From assembly GCA_963638105.1 (NCBI GenBank), contig CAVHPP010000010.1:5521-69520 (forward strand): a DNA stretch of 64,000 nucleotides, written 5' to 3'. The translations under genes and the position numbers were made by a program. The notes under the pieces are model-generated. The model saw nothing but the letters and a program-made list of their open reading frames with translations, was not told the DNA's origin and ran no database searches. Source of the DNA: CAG-217 sp963638105. Lineage in GTDB: Bacteria; Bacillota; Clostridia; Oscillospirales; Acutalibacteraceae. Shown piece after piece: positions 32,165 to 41,148 of this stretch (position 1 is the stretch's first letter; every line of letters begins with the position of its first letter).

Positions 32165-34582
32165 ATGGACGAAATGAACATTTTTGAGACGGCACCGAGT
32201 TTTCCGGTGATCCCGTTGCGGGGACTGGTCATGTTCCCGGATATGGTGCTGCACTTTGATGTAGGGCGCAAAAAGAGCGTTGCCGCGCTGAAAGCGGCTA
32301 TGAACGCAGATCAAAAGATCTTTTTGGTGTCCCAAAAGGACGCAGCGGTAGATGACCCGGGGCTGGACGATCTGTTCGGCGTGGGCGTGATCTGCTCTGT
32401 GCGGCAGATGATGCGTATTCCCGGCAGCGAAAATATGCGTGTGGTGGCTGAGGGCGACGGGCGCGGCGCTTTAATGGCGTTTGTGCGCACCAAGCCGTTT
32501 CTCTCTGCGGTGGTACAGCCGCTGGAGGAGCCGGCGGATCAATTGGACCCGGATCGGGCTAACGCCTATCGTCGAGCGGTGAAAAAAGAGTTTGAGCATT
32601 ACGCCGAGATGGTGCCCAAGATCAGCAACGATGTGATCGCCAAGGTGCTTGCGTATCAGGAGAACGGCCCCCTGGCAGATTATATCTGTTCCAACACCTT
32701 TATGGATTATGCGGACAAGCAGGATGTGCTGGAGTGCCTGGATCCGGGCGAGCGGCTGCGTACGCTCTTAATGCTCCTGAGCAAGGAGAATACCACCCTG
32801 GAGATTGAAACGGAGCTGCACGAGCGTGTGCAGGCCGAGATCGACAAAAACCAGCGGGAGTATTACCTGCGGGAGGAAATGCGGGTGATCTCCGAGTCTT
32901 TGGGCGAGGAGGATAATCCCCAGGAGGAAGCGGACGGTTACCGGGAAAAGATCGGCAAGCTGCGCTGCGATGCGGAAGCCAAAACCCACTTGCTCAAAGA
33001 ATGCGACAAGCTGGCCAAAATGCCCCAAGGCTCCCACGAGGCCACAGTGGTGCGCAATTATTTGGACAAGTGCCTGGAAATTCCGTTTGGTACATATACC
33101 AAAGACAATATGCGCCTGGACCGTGCCCGTAAGGTGCTGGATAAGGACCATTACGGCCTGGACAAAGTGAAGGACCGCATTGTAGAGTCCCTGGCGGTGC
33201 TGCGGCGCAACCCGGACTTCTCCGGCCAAATTCTCTGTCTGGCAGGCCCGCCCGGGGTAGGCAAAACCTCTATCGTTAAGTCCCTGGCAAAGGCCATGAA
33301 CCGTAAGTATGTGCGGGTGGCGCTGGGCGGCGTTCACGATGAGGCGGAGATCCGCGGCCACAGAAAGACTTATATCGGCGCTATGCCCGGCCGTATTATT
33401 GACGCAGTGATCAAAAGCGGCAGCATGAACCCTATTATCCTGCTGGACGAGATCGACAAGATCGGTAACGACATGAAGGGCGACCCCTCCTCCGCGTTGT
33501 TGGAGGCGCTGGACCCGGAGCAGAACAACACCTTTGCCGATCATTATATTGAGTTTTCGGTGGATCTGTCCAAGGTGCTGTTTATCACCACGGCCAATGA
33601 CACCTCCACCATTGCCCCACCGCTGTTTGACCGTATGGAGGTTATTGAGCTTGGTTCCTATACCGCTACGGAGAAGTTCCGTATTGCCAAGGACCATTTG
33701 GTGAAGAAAGAGATGACCAAGCACGCGCTGTGTGCCAGAGAGTTTAAGGTCACGGACGGCGCGCTGGAGGAGATCATCGCTCACTACACCCGTGAGGCCG
33801 GTGTGCGGCGGCTGGAGAAATGTATCGGCACCCTATGCCGCAAGGCGTCCGTAGCGCTGGAAAGCGGCGACAAGTCCTTCCGCGTGAATGAAAAGAATTT
33901 GCAGGACTACCTGGGCGTGCCCAAGTACACGGATGACCTGATCCCCGGTGAAAACCAAGTGGGCGTGGTCAACGGTTTGGCCTGGACTTCCGTAGGCGGC
34001 ACCATGCTGCCCATTGAAGTGTCTGCCTTCCCGGGCACCGGCAAGGTGCAGATCACCGGTAATTTAGGCGATGTGATGACCGAGAGCGTTAAGACCGCCG
34101 TGGGCTTTATCCGCTCCCGCGCAGACACCTATGGTATTGACGATCAGTTCTATAAAAATAAAGACTTGCACATTCACGCTCCGGAGGCGGCCATTCCCAA
34201 GGACGGCCCCTCTGCCGGACTGGCCATCACCACGGCGCTGGTCAGCGAGCTGACAGGCATTCCCATTCGCTGTGATGTGGCCATGACCGGCGAGATCAGC
34301 CTAAAAGGGCGGGCGTTGCCCATCGGTGGATTGAAAGAAAAGAGTATGGCCGCCTACAAGGCCGGTTGCTCCACGGTGATCATTCCGGCGGAGAACAGCA
34401 AGGACTTGCAGGAGATCGGCGAAGAAGTGAAAGCGGGCGTGCGCTTTGTGCCGGTAGACACTTTTGACCAGGTGCTGCCTATTGCGCTGGAATATATGCC
34501 CACACCTACCGCCCGGGAGGACAAGCCCGCCGCCGTGCCGGTGGCCAAGTCCAAGCGTGCCGATCGGCCGGTGGCTCAGTGA
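32165..34582 (+). CDS. lon: ATP-dependent protease Lon
   Basis: 805 residues, LonA type. The N-terminal substrate domain begins FPVIPLRGLVMFPDMVLHF. The AAA+ module has Walker A GPPGVGKT at 361-368 and LLDEIDKIG around 425. The protease domain carries the dyad S683 (PKDGPSAG) and K724 (GGLKEKSMAA). The C-terminus has a short A/P/K-rich tail. It degrades damaged and regulatory proteins in the cytoplasm. engB starts 7 bases after the stop, and its ribosome site overlaps the lon stop, so they are co-translated. Confidence 0.97.
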   Translation: MDEMNIFETAPSFPVIPLRGLVMFPDMVLHFDVGRKKSVAALKAAMNADQKIFLVSQKDAAVDDPGLDDLFGVGVICSVRQMMRIPGSENMRVVAEGDGRGALMAFVRTKPFLSAVVQPLEEPADQLDPDRANAYRRAVKKEFEHYAEMVPKISNDVIAKVLAYQENGPLADYICSNTFMDYADKQDVLECLDPGERLRTLLMLLSKENTTLEIETELHERVQAEIDKNQREYYLREEMRVISESLGEEDNPQEEADGYREKIGKLRCDAEAKTHLLKECDKLAKMPQGSHEATVVRNYLDKCLEIPFGTYTKDNMRLDRARKVLDKDHYGLDKVKDRIVESLAVLRRNPDFSGQILCLAGPPGVGKTSIVKSLAKAMNRKYVRVALGGVHDEAEIRGHRKTYIGAMPGRIIDAVIKSGSMNPIILLDEIDKIGNDMKGDPSSALLEALDPEQNNTFADHYIEFSVDLSKVLFITTANDTSTIAPPLFDRMEVIELGSYTATEKFRIAKDHLVKKEMTKHALCAREFKVTDGALEEIIAHYTREAGVRRLEKCIGTLCRKASVALESGDKSFRVNEKNLQDYLGVPKYTDDLIPGENQVGVVNGLAWTSVGGTMLPIEVSAFPGTGKVQITGNLGDVMTESVKTAVGFIRSRADTYGIDDQFYKNKDLHIHAPEAAIPKDGPSAGLAITTALVSELTGIPIRCDVAMTGEISLKGRALPIGGLKEKSMAAYKAGCSTVIIPAENSKDLQEIGEEVKAGVRFVPVDTFDQVLPIALEYMPTPTAREDKPAAVPVAKSKRADRPVAQ

Positions 34583-34589
34583 GGTGCCT

Positions 34590-35180
34590 ATGAATTATAA
34601 CAAAGCAACCTTTGATCGCGCCTTTGGCATTTCTGCCCAGCTGCCCCCGGCAGACGGCATTGAAATCGCCTTTGCCGGCCGCTCCAATGTGGGCAAAAGC
34701 TCCCTGCTCAACCGCCTGTTTAACCGCAAGTCCCTGGCGCGGGTCAGTTCCGTACCCGGCAAGACGGTAACCGTCAACTTCTATGATGTGGACGGCGTGC
34801 ATTTTGTGGACCTGCCCGGTTACGGCTACGCCAAGATCTCTAAGGCGGAGAAAAAGCGGTTCGGCGAGTTGATGGAGGGCTATTTCCAAAGCGGACGGCC
34901 CATACGCCTTGTGGTGCAGCTGATTGATATGCGCCACGCCCCCACGGCGGATGATCTGCAAATGATCGACTTTTTGCAGCAGATCGGACTGCCCTTTGTA
35001 GTGGTGCTCACCAAGGCGGATAAATTAAAACCCACTCAGTATAAAAAAAGACTGGAAGAACTGGGCACGGAGTTGCCGAACCTGGGCGCAGGCGTGCAGG
35101 TGATCCCGTTCTCTTCTGTAAAAGGGCAGGGGAGCGAGGAACTCAAGGCCGTGATTGAACAGGCCTGCCAGTCGGAATGA
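34590..35180 (+). CDS. engB: Ribosome biogenesis GTP-binding protein EngB (YsxC)
   Basis: 196 residues. The GTPase motifs are G1 GRSNVGKSSLLN, the G2 threonine in PGKTVTVNFY, G3 DLPGYGYAKIS, G4 TKADKLK and the SSVKGQG G5 segment. EngB is needed for 50S assembly. The lon-engB (ysxC) pair is conserved in Firmicutes. ATG 34590 is preceded by GAGGTG; the frame extends back into lon but without similarity. A decarboxylase gene follows after 21 bases. Confidence 0.95.
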   Translation: MNYNKATFDRAFGISAQLPPADGIEIAFAGRSNVGKSSLLNRLFNRKSLARVSSVPGKTVTVNFYDVDGVHFVDLPGYGYAKISKAEKKRFGELMEGYFQSGRPIRLVVQLIDMRHAPTADDLQMIDFLQQIGLPFVVVLTKADKLKPTQYKKRLEELGTELPNLGAGVQVIPFSSVKGQGSEELKAVIEQACQSE

Positions 35181-35201
35181 TAGAAGCGGAGGATAGAAAA
35201 G

Positions 35202-36476
35202 ATGGAGAAATTACCTTTTGTCACCAAGGAAAAGGCGGAGGAGATCGCAGCGCAGTTTCCCACCCCCTTTCATCTGTACGATGAGCGGGGTATTCGGGAG
35301 AATGCGGCTAAGCTGAAAGAGGCTTTTGCCTGGAACAAGGGCTACAAGGAGTTCTTTGCCGTAAAGGCAACACCCAACCCCTTTCTGATTAACATTCTGC
35401 GGGAGTACGGCTGCGGCTGCGACTGCTCGTCCAAGACGGAGCTGATGCTCTCCAAAGCCATTGGTGCCGTGGGGGAAGACATTATGTTTTCTTCCAACGA
35501 TACGCCCTTGGAGGAGTTCAAATACTGCAACGATCTGGGCGGTATCATCAACCTGGACGACATTACCCATATTGAAGCAGTGGAAAAAGCCTGCGGCAAG
35601 CTGCCCCGCAAAATGAGCTGCCGCTACAATCCCGGCGGTATGTTTAAGATCACCAATGATATTATGGATAACCCGGGGGACGCCAAGTACGGTATGACCA
35701 CCGAGCAGCTGTTTGAGGCATTTCGGATTATGAAGTCCAAGGGGGTAGAGGAGTTTGGCCTGCACGCGTTCCTTTGCTCCAATACGGTAACCAACGAGTA
35801 TTATCCGCTGCTGGCCAAGGTGCTGTTTGATGTAGCAGTGCAGCTGAAGAACGAGCTGGGTGTAAAAATCAGCTTTATCAACCTGTCCGGCGGTGTTGGC
35901 ATTCCTTACCGTCCGGAGCAGGAGCCGAATGATATTTTGAAGATAGGCGCCGGTGTACATAAGGTGTATGATGAGGTGCTTACCGCCAACGGTATGGGCG
36001 ATGTGGCTATCTATACCGAGCTGGGCCGCTTTATGATGGGTCCCTACGGCGGCTTGGTGACCCGCGCCATTAACGAAAAGCATACGTATAAAGAGTATGT
36101 GGGCGTAGACGCTTGCGCCGTGAACCTGATGCGCCCGGCCATCTACGGTGCGTATCACCATGTGACGGTGCTGGGCAAGGAGAATCAGCCCTGCGACCAC
36201 AAGTACGATGTGACCGGCTCCCTGTGCGAGAACTGCGACAAGTTCGCCGTGGATCGTATGCTGCCGGAGATCAATCGCGGCGATCTGCTGTTTATCCACG
36301 ATGCCGGCGCCCACGGCTTCTCCATGGGCTACAACTATAACGGCAAGCTGAAAAGTGCGGAAATTTTGTTAAAGACCGACGGCACTTTCCAAATGATCCG
36401 TCGGGCAGAGACTCCCAAGGATTACTTTGCCACCTTTGATTGCTTTGATTTTTACGACGACCTGATCAAAGGCTAA
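35202..36476 (+). CDS. lysA: Diaminopimelate decarboxylase-family PLP enzyme
   Basis: 424 residues, fold-type III. The PLP lysine is K55 in FFAVKATPNP. The phosphate loop GGGVGIPY-type appears as LSGGVGIPYRPEQ, and ELGRFMMGPYGGLVTR matches the EPGR substrate region with L for P. The family cysteine motif reads GSLCENCDKFA instead of the usual CESGD, a variation seen in a clostridial branch. Most likely it forms lysine from meso-diaminopimelate. Because of the altered motifs, a related decarboxylase role cannot be excluded. It sits last after engB and ends in a bidirectional terminator. Confidence 0.85.
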   Translation: MEKLPFVTKEKAEEIAAQFPTPFHLYDERGIRENAAKLKEAFAWNKGYKEFFAVKATPNPFLINILREYGCGCDCSSKTELMLSKAIGAVGEDIMFSSNDTPLEEFKYCNDLGGIINLDDITHIEAVEKACGKLPRKMSCRYNPGGMFKITNDIMDNPGDAKYGMTTEQLFEAFRIMKSKGVEEFGLHAFLCSNTVTNEYYPLLAKVLFDVAVQLKNELGVKISFINLSGGVGIPYRPEQEPNDILKIGAGVHKVYDEVLTANGMGDVAIYTELGRFMMGPYGGLVTRAINEKHTYKEYVGVDACAVNLMRPAIYGAYHHVTVLGKENQPCDHKYDVTGSLCENCDKFAVDRMLPEINRGDLLFIHDAGAHGFSMGYNYNGKLKSAEILLKTDGTFQMIRRAETPKDYFATFDCFDFYDDLIKG

Positions 36477-36484
36477 GGAAAATA

Positions 36485-36524
36485 AAAAAGAGCGACCGGA
36501 CAATTTTGTCCGATCGCTTTTTTG
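36485..36524. terminator. Bidirectional terminator between lysA and rodA
   Basis: AGCGACCGGACAA / TTGTCCGATCGCT stem flanked by A-run and T-run, serving two convergent genes. Confidence 0.9.
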
Positions 36525-36538
36525 CGTTTTGCTGTTGG

Positions 36539-37699
36539 TTATTTGGTATAGAACATGGCGCCGGTTTGCGATTTGCTGTATCGGTACACACTCATCTCGA
36601 TCCCCAGAGCCAGATAGATACAGAGCGACGAGGAGCCGCCGGCGGAGAACAGGGGCAGGGTGATGCCGATGCAGGGCAGCAGGCTCAGCTCCATGCCGAT
36701 GTTTACAAAGGTCTGGGCAAAGAGCATAACGGCAATGCCGCTGCACATCAGGTAGCCGCCGTTATCCCGGGCACGCAGGCCGGTTTGACCTACCCGCAAA
36801 ATCAGTATCGTTAAAATCAAGATTACTGCCAGTGCGCCGATAAAGCCGAATTCCTCACCGGCTACGGACAGAATCATATCGTTCTGATTTTCCGGCACGG
36901 CGCCGCTTTGGGTCATATCGCCCTTTAAGAAGCCTTGACCGAGAAAACCGCCGTTGCCCATGGCGATCTTGCCGTTATTTTGTTGATACATGGTGCTCTC
37001 GTACTGCTCCGGATAAAACAGGGCAATGATCCGCTCCCGCTGCAAGCCGGAGATCAGCTTCAACTTCCAGGCGGCCACAAAACCCACGATCAGCGCACAA
37101 AACCCGGCTAAGAAGTAGCCGATGTTAATGCGGGCAAAGAACAGCATGCCGATAAACATAATCAGGAAGATCAGGGCAGACCCGGCGTCACCGGTCATCA
37201 GCACCAGAGCAATGGGGATCATGCCGTGGATCACCAGCGGAATGATGGTGCGTATTTTATTGATCTTGTCCCGCACCATATCCAGGTGATAGGAAAAGGA
37301 GATGATAAAGCCCACTTTCAGCAGCTCGGAGGACTGGAAGGTCAGCACCTTCAGGTCGATCCAGCTGCGGGCATCCTGCCGGGCGTCCGGCGCAATGCCA
37401 AAGAAGAAAGTGTAGATCATCAAACCCACGCACCCGGCGGCGATCACCGGCCACAGCTTGGCTACCGCCTCATAGTTCACATTAGAAACCAGTAGGCAGA
37501 TCACCACCCCCAGCGCCACGGACAGGAGCATGGAGCGCACATCGCTGCTGATGATCTTGCCGTCCTTTAAGGTAGAGTGGGTAGCACTGTATACCAGCGC
37601 CAAACCGTATAGAGAGCCAACCATGGCGGTTAGCAAAGTTATATAATCTAAACCGGAAAATAATTCCAACAGCGGCGATTGTTTTTGCCGACTGTGCAC
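36539..37699 (-). CDS. rodA: SEDS-family glycosyltransferase RodA
   Basis: 386 residues with about ten membrane helices. It polymerises lipid II into glycan strands during elongation, together with a class B PBP. RodA/FtsW features: DARSWIDLKVLTFQSSELLKVGFII, the catalytic-region aspartate in MTGDAGSALIFL, QSGAVPENQNDMILSVAGEEFGFIGAL, and the C-terminal PLFSAGGSSSL. PENQND with TDMIL-type spacing is closer to RodA than FtsW. The start is GTG with AGGAGG 7 bases before it. Monocistronic, with its own promoter. No pbp2 or mreBCD are adjacent. Confidence 0.9.
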   Translation of the reverse strand: MHSRQKQSPLLELFSGLDYITLLTAMVGSLYGLALVYSATHSTLKDGKIISSDVRSMLLSVALGVVICLLVSNVNYEAVAKLWPVIAAGCVGLMIYTFFFGIAPDARQDARSWIDLKVLTFQSSELLKVGFIISFSYHLDMVRDKINKIRTIIPLVIHGMIPIALVLMTGDAGSALIFLIMFIGMLFFARINIGYFLAGFCALIVGFVAAWKLKLISGLQRERIIALFYPEQYESTMYQQNNGKIAMGNGGFLGQGFLKGDMTQSGAVPENQNDMILSVAGEEFGFIGALAVILILTILILRVGQTGLRARDNGGYLMCSGIAVMLFAQTFVNIGMELSLLPCIGITLPLFSAGGSSSLCIYLALGIEMSVYRYSKSQTGAMFYTK

Positions 37700-37731
37700 G
37701 ATCTGCCTCCTCTCATTACAGGGTAGTCTTT

Positions 37732-37760
37732 ATTATATTATGATTTTTGCCAGAATTCAA
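37732..37760 (-). promoter_or_regulatory. Sigma-A promoter for rodA
   Basis: Minus strand TTGAAT (37760-37755), 17-base spacer, TATAAT (37737-37732). Confidence 0.75.
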
Positions 37761-37780
37761 GAGAAGCGGGCAATTATTAC

Positions 37781-37809
37781 TTGGATTATTTTATCCCTTG
37801 TGTTATAAT
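37781..37809 (+). promoter_or_regulatory. Sigma-A promoter for the fhs operon
   Basis: TTGGAT (37781-37786), 17-base spacer, TATAAT (37804-37809). A small hairpin (GCGCC...GGCGC, 37827-37842) lies in the leader before the ribosome site. Confidence 0.75.
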
Positions 37810-37858
37810 AACTTGCGAGAAACGTTGCGCCCCCTGCGGCGCGTACAGGAGTATGTAT

Positions 37859-39526
37859 ATGCTGACAGATATTGAGATCGCCGCACAGGCGAAAATGAAA
37901 AGAATTACGGATGTGGCTGCGGCTATGGGTATTCATCCGGAGGAGCTGGAGCCTTACGGCCATTATAAAGCTAAGTTGTCCGATGATCTGCTGGCTCGGC
38001 TGCAAGATCGACCGGACGGCAAGCTGGTGCTGGTAACGGCGGTGAACCCTACCCCTGCCGGTGAGGGCAAAACCACTGTGAGTATCGGCTTGGGTCAGGC
38101 TATGTGCAAGCTGGGCAAAAATGCGGTGATCGCTCTGCGGGAGCCGTCCCTGGGTCCGGTGTTTGGCATTAAGGGCGGCGCTGCCGGCGGCGGTTACAGC
38201 CAGGTGGTGCCTATGGAGGACATTAACCTGCATTTTACCGGCGACCTGCACGCCATTACCAGCGCCAACAATTTGATGTGCGCGCTGCTGGATAATCATA
38301 TTCAGCAGGGGAATGTGCTGGGGATTGATCCCCGCCGGGTGCAGGTGAAGCGGTGTTTGGATATGAACGATCGCGCCCTGCGCAATATTATCTGCTCTCT
38401 GGGCGGCACGCTAAACGGCGTACCCCGGGAGGATCACTTCTGCATAACCGTTGCCAGCGAGGTCATGGCGATCCTGTGCCTTGCGGAAGATTTGCAAGAT
38501 TTGAAAAAGCGGCTGGGTGATATTTTAGTAGCCTATACCTACGACGGCGCACCGGTGTATGCCCGGGATATTCAGGCAAACGGCGCCATGACCGTGCTGC
38601 TGAAGGATGCGATTAAGCCCAATTTGGTGCAGACGCTGGAGAATACGCCGGCCATTATGCACGGCGGTCCCTTTGCCAATATTGCCCATGGCTGCAACTC
38701 TGTGCGGGCTACCAAAACCGCGTTGAAGCTGGGCGATTACGCCATTACCGAGGCAGGCTTTGGCTCTGACCTGGGAGCGGAGAAATTCTTTGACATCAAG
38801 TGCCGCTATGCGGGGCTGACTCCCGCCTGCGTGGTGCTGGTGTCTACCGTGCGGTCTATGAAATATAACGGCGGTGTGCCCAAGGATCAGCTGAAAGAGG
38901 AGAATATGGACGCCCTGCGCGCCGGTTCCGTCAATCTGTTGGCGCATATTGAGAACTTGAAGAAATTCGGTGTGCCGGTGGTGGTGGCCATCAACCACTT
39001 CTATGCGGACACCCAGGCGGAGATTGATTATGTAGAGCAGATTTGTAAGGCGGCAGGCGCAGATTTTGCCGTGACCAAGTGCTTTGCAGAGGGCGGCGCC
39101 GGCAGTTTAGAGCTGGCAGAGAAAGTGGCTGCCGCCTGTGAAAAGGAAAATCACTTCCATACCCTGTACGACCTGGATCTGCCGGTGTATGAGAAGATCG
39201 AGAAAATTGCAAAAGAGGTCTACGGCGCCGACGGTGTGGACTACACTAAGGCGGCCAAAAAGGCCATTGACGGCTTTATTGCACTGGGGGCAGACAAACT
39301 CCCGGTGTGTATGGCAAAGACCCAGTACAGTCTGTCTGACGACCCCACAAAGCTGGGGCGCCCTACCGGCTTTCGTATTACCGTCAGCAGCGCCGGTCTG
39401 TCTGCCGGCGCCGGGTTCCTGGTGTGCCAAACCGGCAATGTGATGACCATGCCCGGCCTGTCCAAATCACCGGCGGCCTACCGCATTGATGTGGACGATC
39501 AGGGCAACACCGTGGGGCTGTTCTGA
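37859..39526 (+). CDS. fhs: Formate-tetrahydrofolate ligase
   Basis: ATP-dependent synthesis of 10-formyl-THF from formate. 555 residues, the normal size. The nucleotide loop is PTPAGEGKTT at 65-74, followed by REPSLGPVFGIKGGAAGGG, DLHAITSANNL, ENTPAIMHGGPFANIAHGCNS and the C-terminal PGLSKSPAAYRIDVD. It supplies one-carbon units for purines and, in acetogens, for the Wood-Ljungdahl methyl branch; no other genes of that pathway are in the window. The start at 37859 is chosen because AGGAG lies 7 bases upstream; ATG 37853 is too close. Its stop overlaps tsaE by one base. Confidence 0.96.
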   Translation: MLTDIEIAAQAKMKRITDVAAAMGIHPEELEPYGHYKAKLSDDLLARLQDRPDGKLVLVTAVNPTPAGEGKTTVSIGLGQAMCKLGKNAVIALREPSLGPVFGIKGGAAGGGYSQVVPMEDINLHFTGDLHAITSANNLMCALLDNHIQQGNVLGIDPRRVQVKRCLDMNDRALRNIICSLGGTLNGVPREDHFCITVASEVMAILCLAEDLQDLKKRLGDILVAYTYDGAPVYARDIQANGAMTVLLKDAIKPNLVQTLENTPAIMHGGPFANIAHGCNSVRATKTALKLGDYAITEAGFGSDLGAEKFFDIKCRYAGLTPACVVLVSTVRSMKYNGGVPKDQLKEENMDALRAGSVNLLAHIENLKKFGVPVVVAINHFYADTQAEIDYVEQICKAAGADFAVTKCFAEGGAGSLELAEKVAAACEKENHFHTLYDLDLPVYEKIEKIAKEVYGADGVDYTKAAKKAIDGFIALGADKLPVCMAKTQYSLSDDPTKLGRPTGFRITVSSAGLSAGAGFLVCQTGNVMTMPGLSKSPAAYRIDVDDQGNTVGLF

Positions 39527-39960
39527 TGCGAGTATTTCATTCCCACAGTTATGCTGATACGGTGCGTATTGCTGCCGATCTGGCAAAGACCTTGCCAACC
39601 GGCACGGTGATTGCCTACTTGGGCGACCTGGGGGCGGGCAAAACCGCCTTTACCGCCGGACTGGCAAAAGGGCTGGGGTTGACGGTGGATGTGACTTCGC
39701 CCACCTTTGCCATTTGCAATACGTATCGGCAGGGGGATGTGACCCTGCACCACTTTGATATGTACCGGGTAGACAGCTGGGACGATCTGTATTCCACCGG
39801 GTTCTTTGATTATTTGGACACCGGCGCTTACCTGGCCATCGAATGGAGCGAGAATGTGTATGGCGCGCTGCCGCCGGACACCCTGATGGTGGAAATCTCC
39901 AAAACAGGGGAGCAGGATCGCACCATTAAGATTTATAAAAAAGAGGAGGAGAAAGCATGA
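39526..39960 (+). CDS. tsaE: tRNA threonylcarbamoyladenosine biosynthesis ATPase TsaE
   Basis: 144 residues. Walker A is GDLGAGKTAF at 33-42, with SPTFAICNTY, the HHFDMYRVD metal-binding segment and LAIEWSENV. TsaE assists TsaB-TsaD in making t6A37 on ANN-reading tRNAs. It overlaps tsaB by 4 bases. tsaD is not in the window. Confidence 0.93.
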   Translation: MRVFHSHSYADTVRIAADLAKTLPTGTVIAYLGDLGAGKTAFTAGLAKGLGLTVDVTSPTFAICNTYRQGDVTLHHFDMYRVDSWDDLYSTGFFDYLDTGAYLAIEWSENVYGALPPDTLMVEISKTGEQDRTIKIYKKEEEKA

Positions 39961-40631
39961 TCCTTGCGGTAGACGCATCATCTGTTACCGCAGCCGCGGC
40001 TCTGTGTAGTGGGGACGGCGCGGTCGTGCGCAGCGACTTTCTCCATAACGGCCTGACCCACAGCGAAACCCTGCTGCCGATGATTCAGCGGGTGCTGGGA
40101 GACACTTCGGTGGCAGACCTGGACGCCATTGCCGTTACGGTTGGTCCCGGTTCCTTTACCGGGGTGCGGATCGGCGTGGCCACCGTTAAAGGTCTTGCCT
40201 TTGACAGGGATATTCCTTGTATCGCCGTGTCTGCTTTGGAAGCGGTGGCGTACCAGTTCCCGGAGGAAAACGCAGTGATCTGCGTGGTGATGGACGCCCG
40301 CCGCGGGCAGTTTTATAACGCCCTTTTTCGTGTGGAGAACGGTAAGGTGGAGCGCCTTTGCCCGGACCGGGCTGTGGACGGCGCTGCGCTGGCCGAAGAA
40401 TTGGCCGCCTATGATCGGGTGATCGTGGCCGGTGACGGCGCCCGGCTGTTTGCACCCTTGTTCCCGGCTGGGGAGGTCGCCCCTCCGCAGCGGCAGTATG
40501 TGACCGGGCCCGGCGTGGCCCTGGCCGCCCAAAAACAGAAAACCATGCCCGCCGCTGCGCTGATGCCTGTATATCTGCGGCTTAGCCAGGCGGAACGGCA
40601 GTTAAAATTAAAAAAAGGAGAATCACAATGA
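39957..40631 (+). CDS. tsaB: tRNA threonylcarbamoyladenosine biosynthesis protein TsaB
   Basis: 224 residues, ASKHA fold. It begins MILAVDASSVTAAAAL. The typical HSETLLPMI and TVGPGSFTGVRIGVATVKGLA are present, then VVMDARRGQFYNALF. It dimerises with TsaD as a non-catalytic partner. The common next gene rimI is missing; rpiB follows by ATGA overlap. Confidence 0.93.
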   Translation: MILAVDASSVTAAAALCSGDGAVVRSDFLHNGLTHSETLLPMIQRVLGDTSVADLDAIAVTVGPGSFTGVRIGVATVKGLAFDRDIPCIAVSALEAVAYQFPEENAVICVVMDARRGQFYNALFRVENGKVERLCPDRAVDGAALAEELAAYDRVIVAGDGARLFAPLFPAGEVAPPQRQYVTGPGVALAAQKQKTMPAAALMPVYLRLSQAERQLKLKKGESQ

Positions 40632-41080
40632 AGATTGCAATGGGTTCCGATCATGCGGGCTTCCCGCTGAAAGAGGAGATCAAAAAGGTGCTGCTGGAGC
40701 AGGGCTATGAAGTAGAAGATGTGGGCTGCTATTCCCCGGAACGCTTCGACTACGCCATCAGCGCCCAAAAGGCCTGTGATTTGGTGGTAGACGGTACTTG
40801 CGAAAAAGCCATTTTGTGCTGTGGTACCGGTATTGGCATCTCTATGGCTGCCAATAAGGTCAAGGGCATTCGGGCTGCCTGTTGCTCCGATTATTTCAGC
40901 GCCAAGTACACCCGTGCCCATAATGATGCCAATGTGCTGTGTATGGGCGATCGTGTAGTCGGCGCGGGGCTGGCGCTGGAGCTGGTGCAGGTGTTCCTGA
41001 CCACACCTTTTGAGGGTGGCCGTCACCAGACCCGTATTGACCAGATTATGGACATTGAGGCTGGCAAAAAGCTCTACTGA
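40628..41080 (+). CDS. rpiB: Ribose-5-phosphate isomerase B
   Basis: 150 residues. The family signature MKIAMGSDHAGFPLKEEI is present, along with the active-site cysteine segment ILCCGTGIGISMAANKVKGIRA, AKYTRAHNDANVLCMG and the C-terminal GGRHQTRIDQI. It interconverts ribose 5-phosphate and ribulose 5-phosphate; some RpiB-like proteins act on galactose 6-phosphate or allose 6-phosphate, but the motifs fit RpiB. Last gene of the fhs operon. It complements pentose use by araD. Confidence 0.93.
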   Translation: MKIAMGSDHAGFPLKEEIKKVLLEQGYEVEDVGCYSPERFDYAISAQKACDLVVDGTCEKAILCCGTGIGISMAANKVKGIRAACCSDYFSAKYTRAHNDANVLCMGDRVVGAGLALELVQVFLTTPFEGGRHQTRIDQIMDIEAGKKLY

Positions 41081-41091
41081 GTTTAAGACAG

Positions 41092-41127
41092 AAAAAAGCG
41101 CACAGGCAATCGCCTGTGCGCTTTTTG
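41092..41127. terminator. Bidirectional terminator between rpiB and the lipoprotein gene
   Basis: AGCGCACAGGC / GCCTGTGCGCT stem, flanked by AAAAAA and TTTTT. Confidence 0.92.
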
Positions 41128-41148
41128 ATTTGTTATTTGTTTGCGAAT

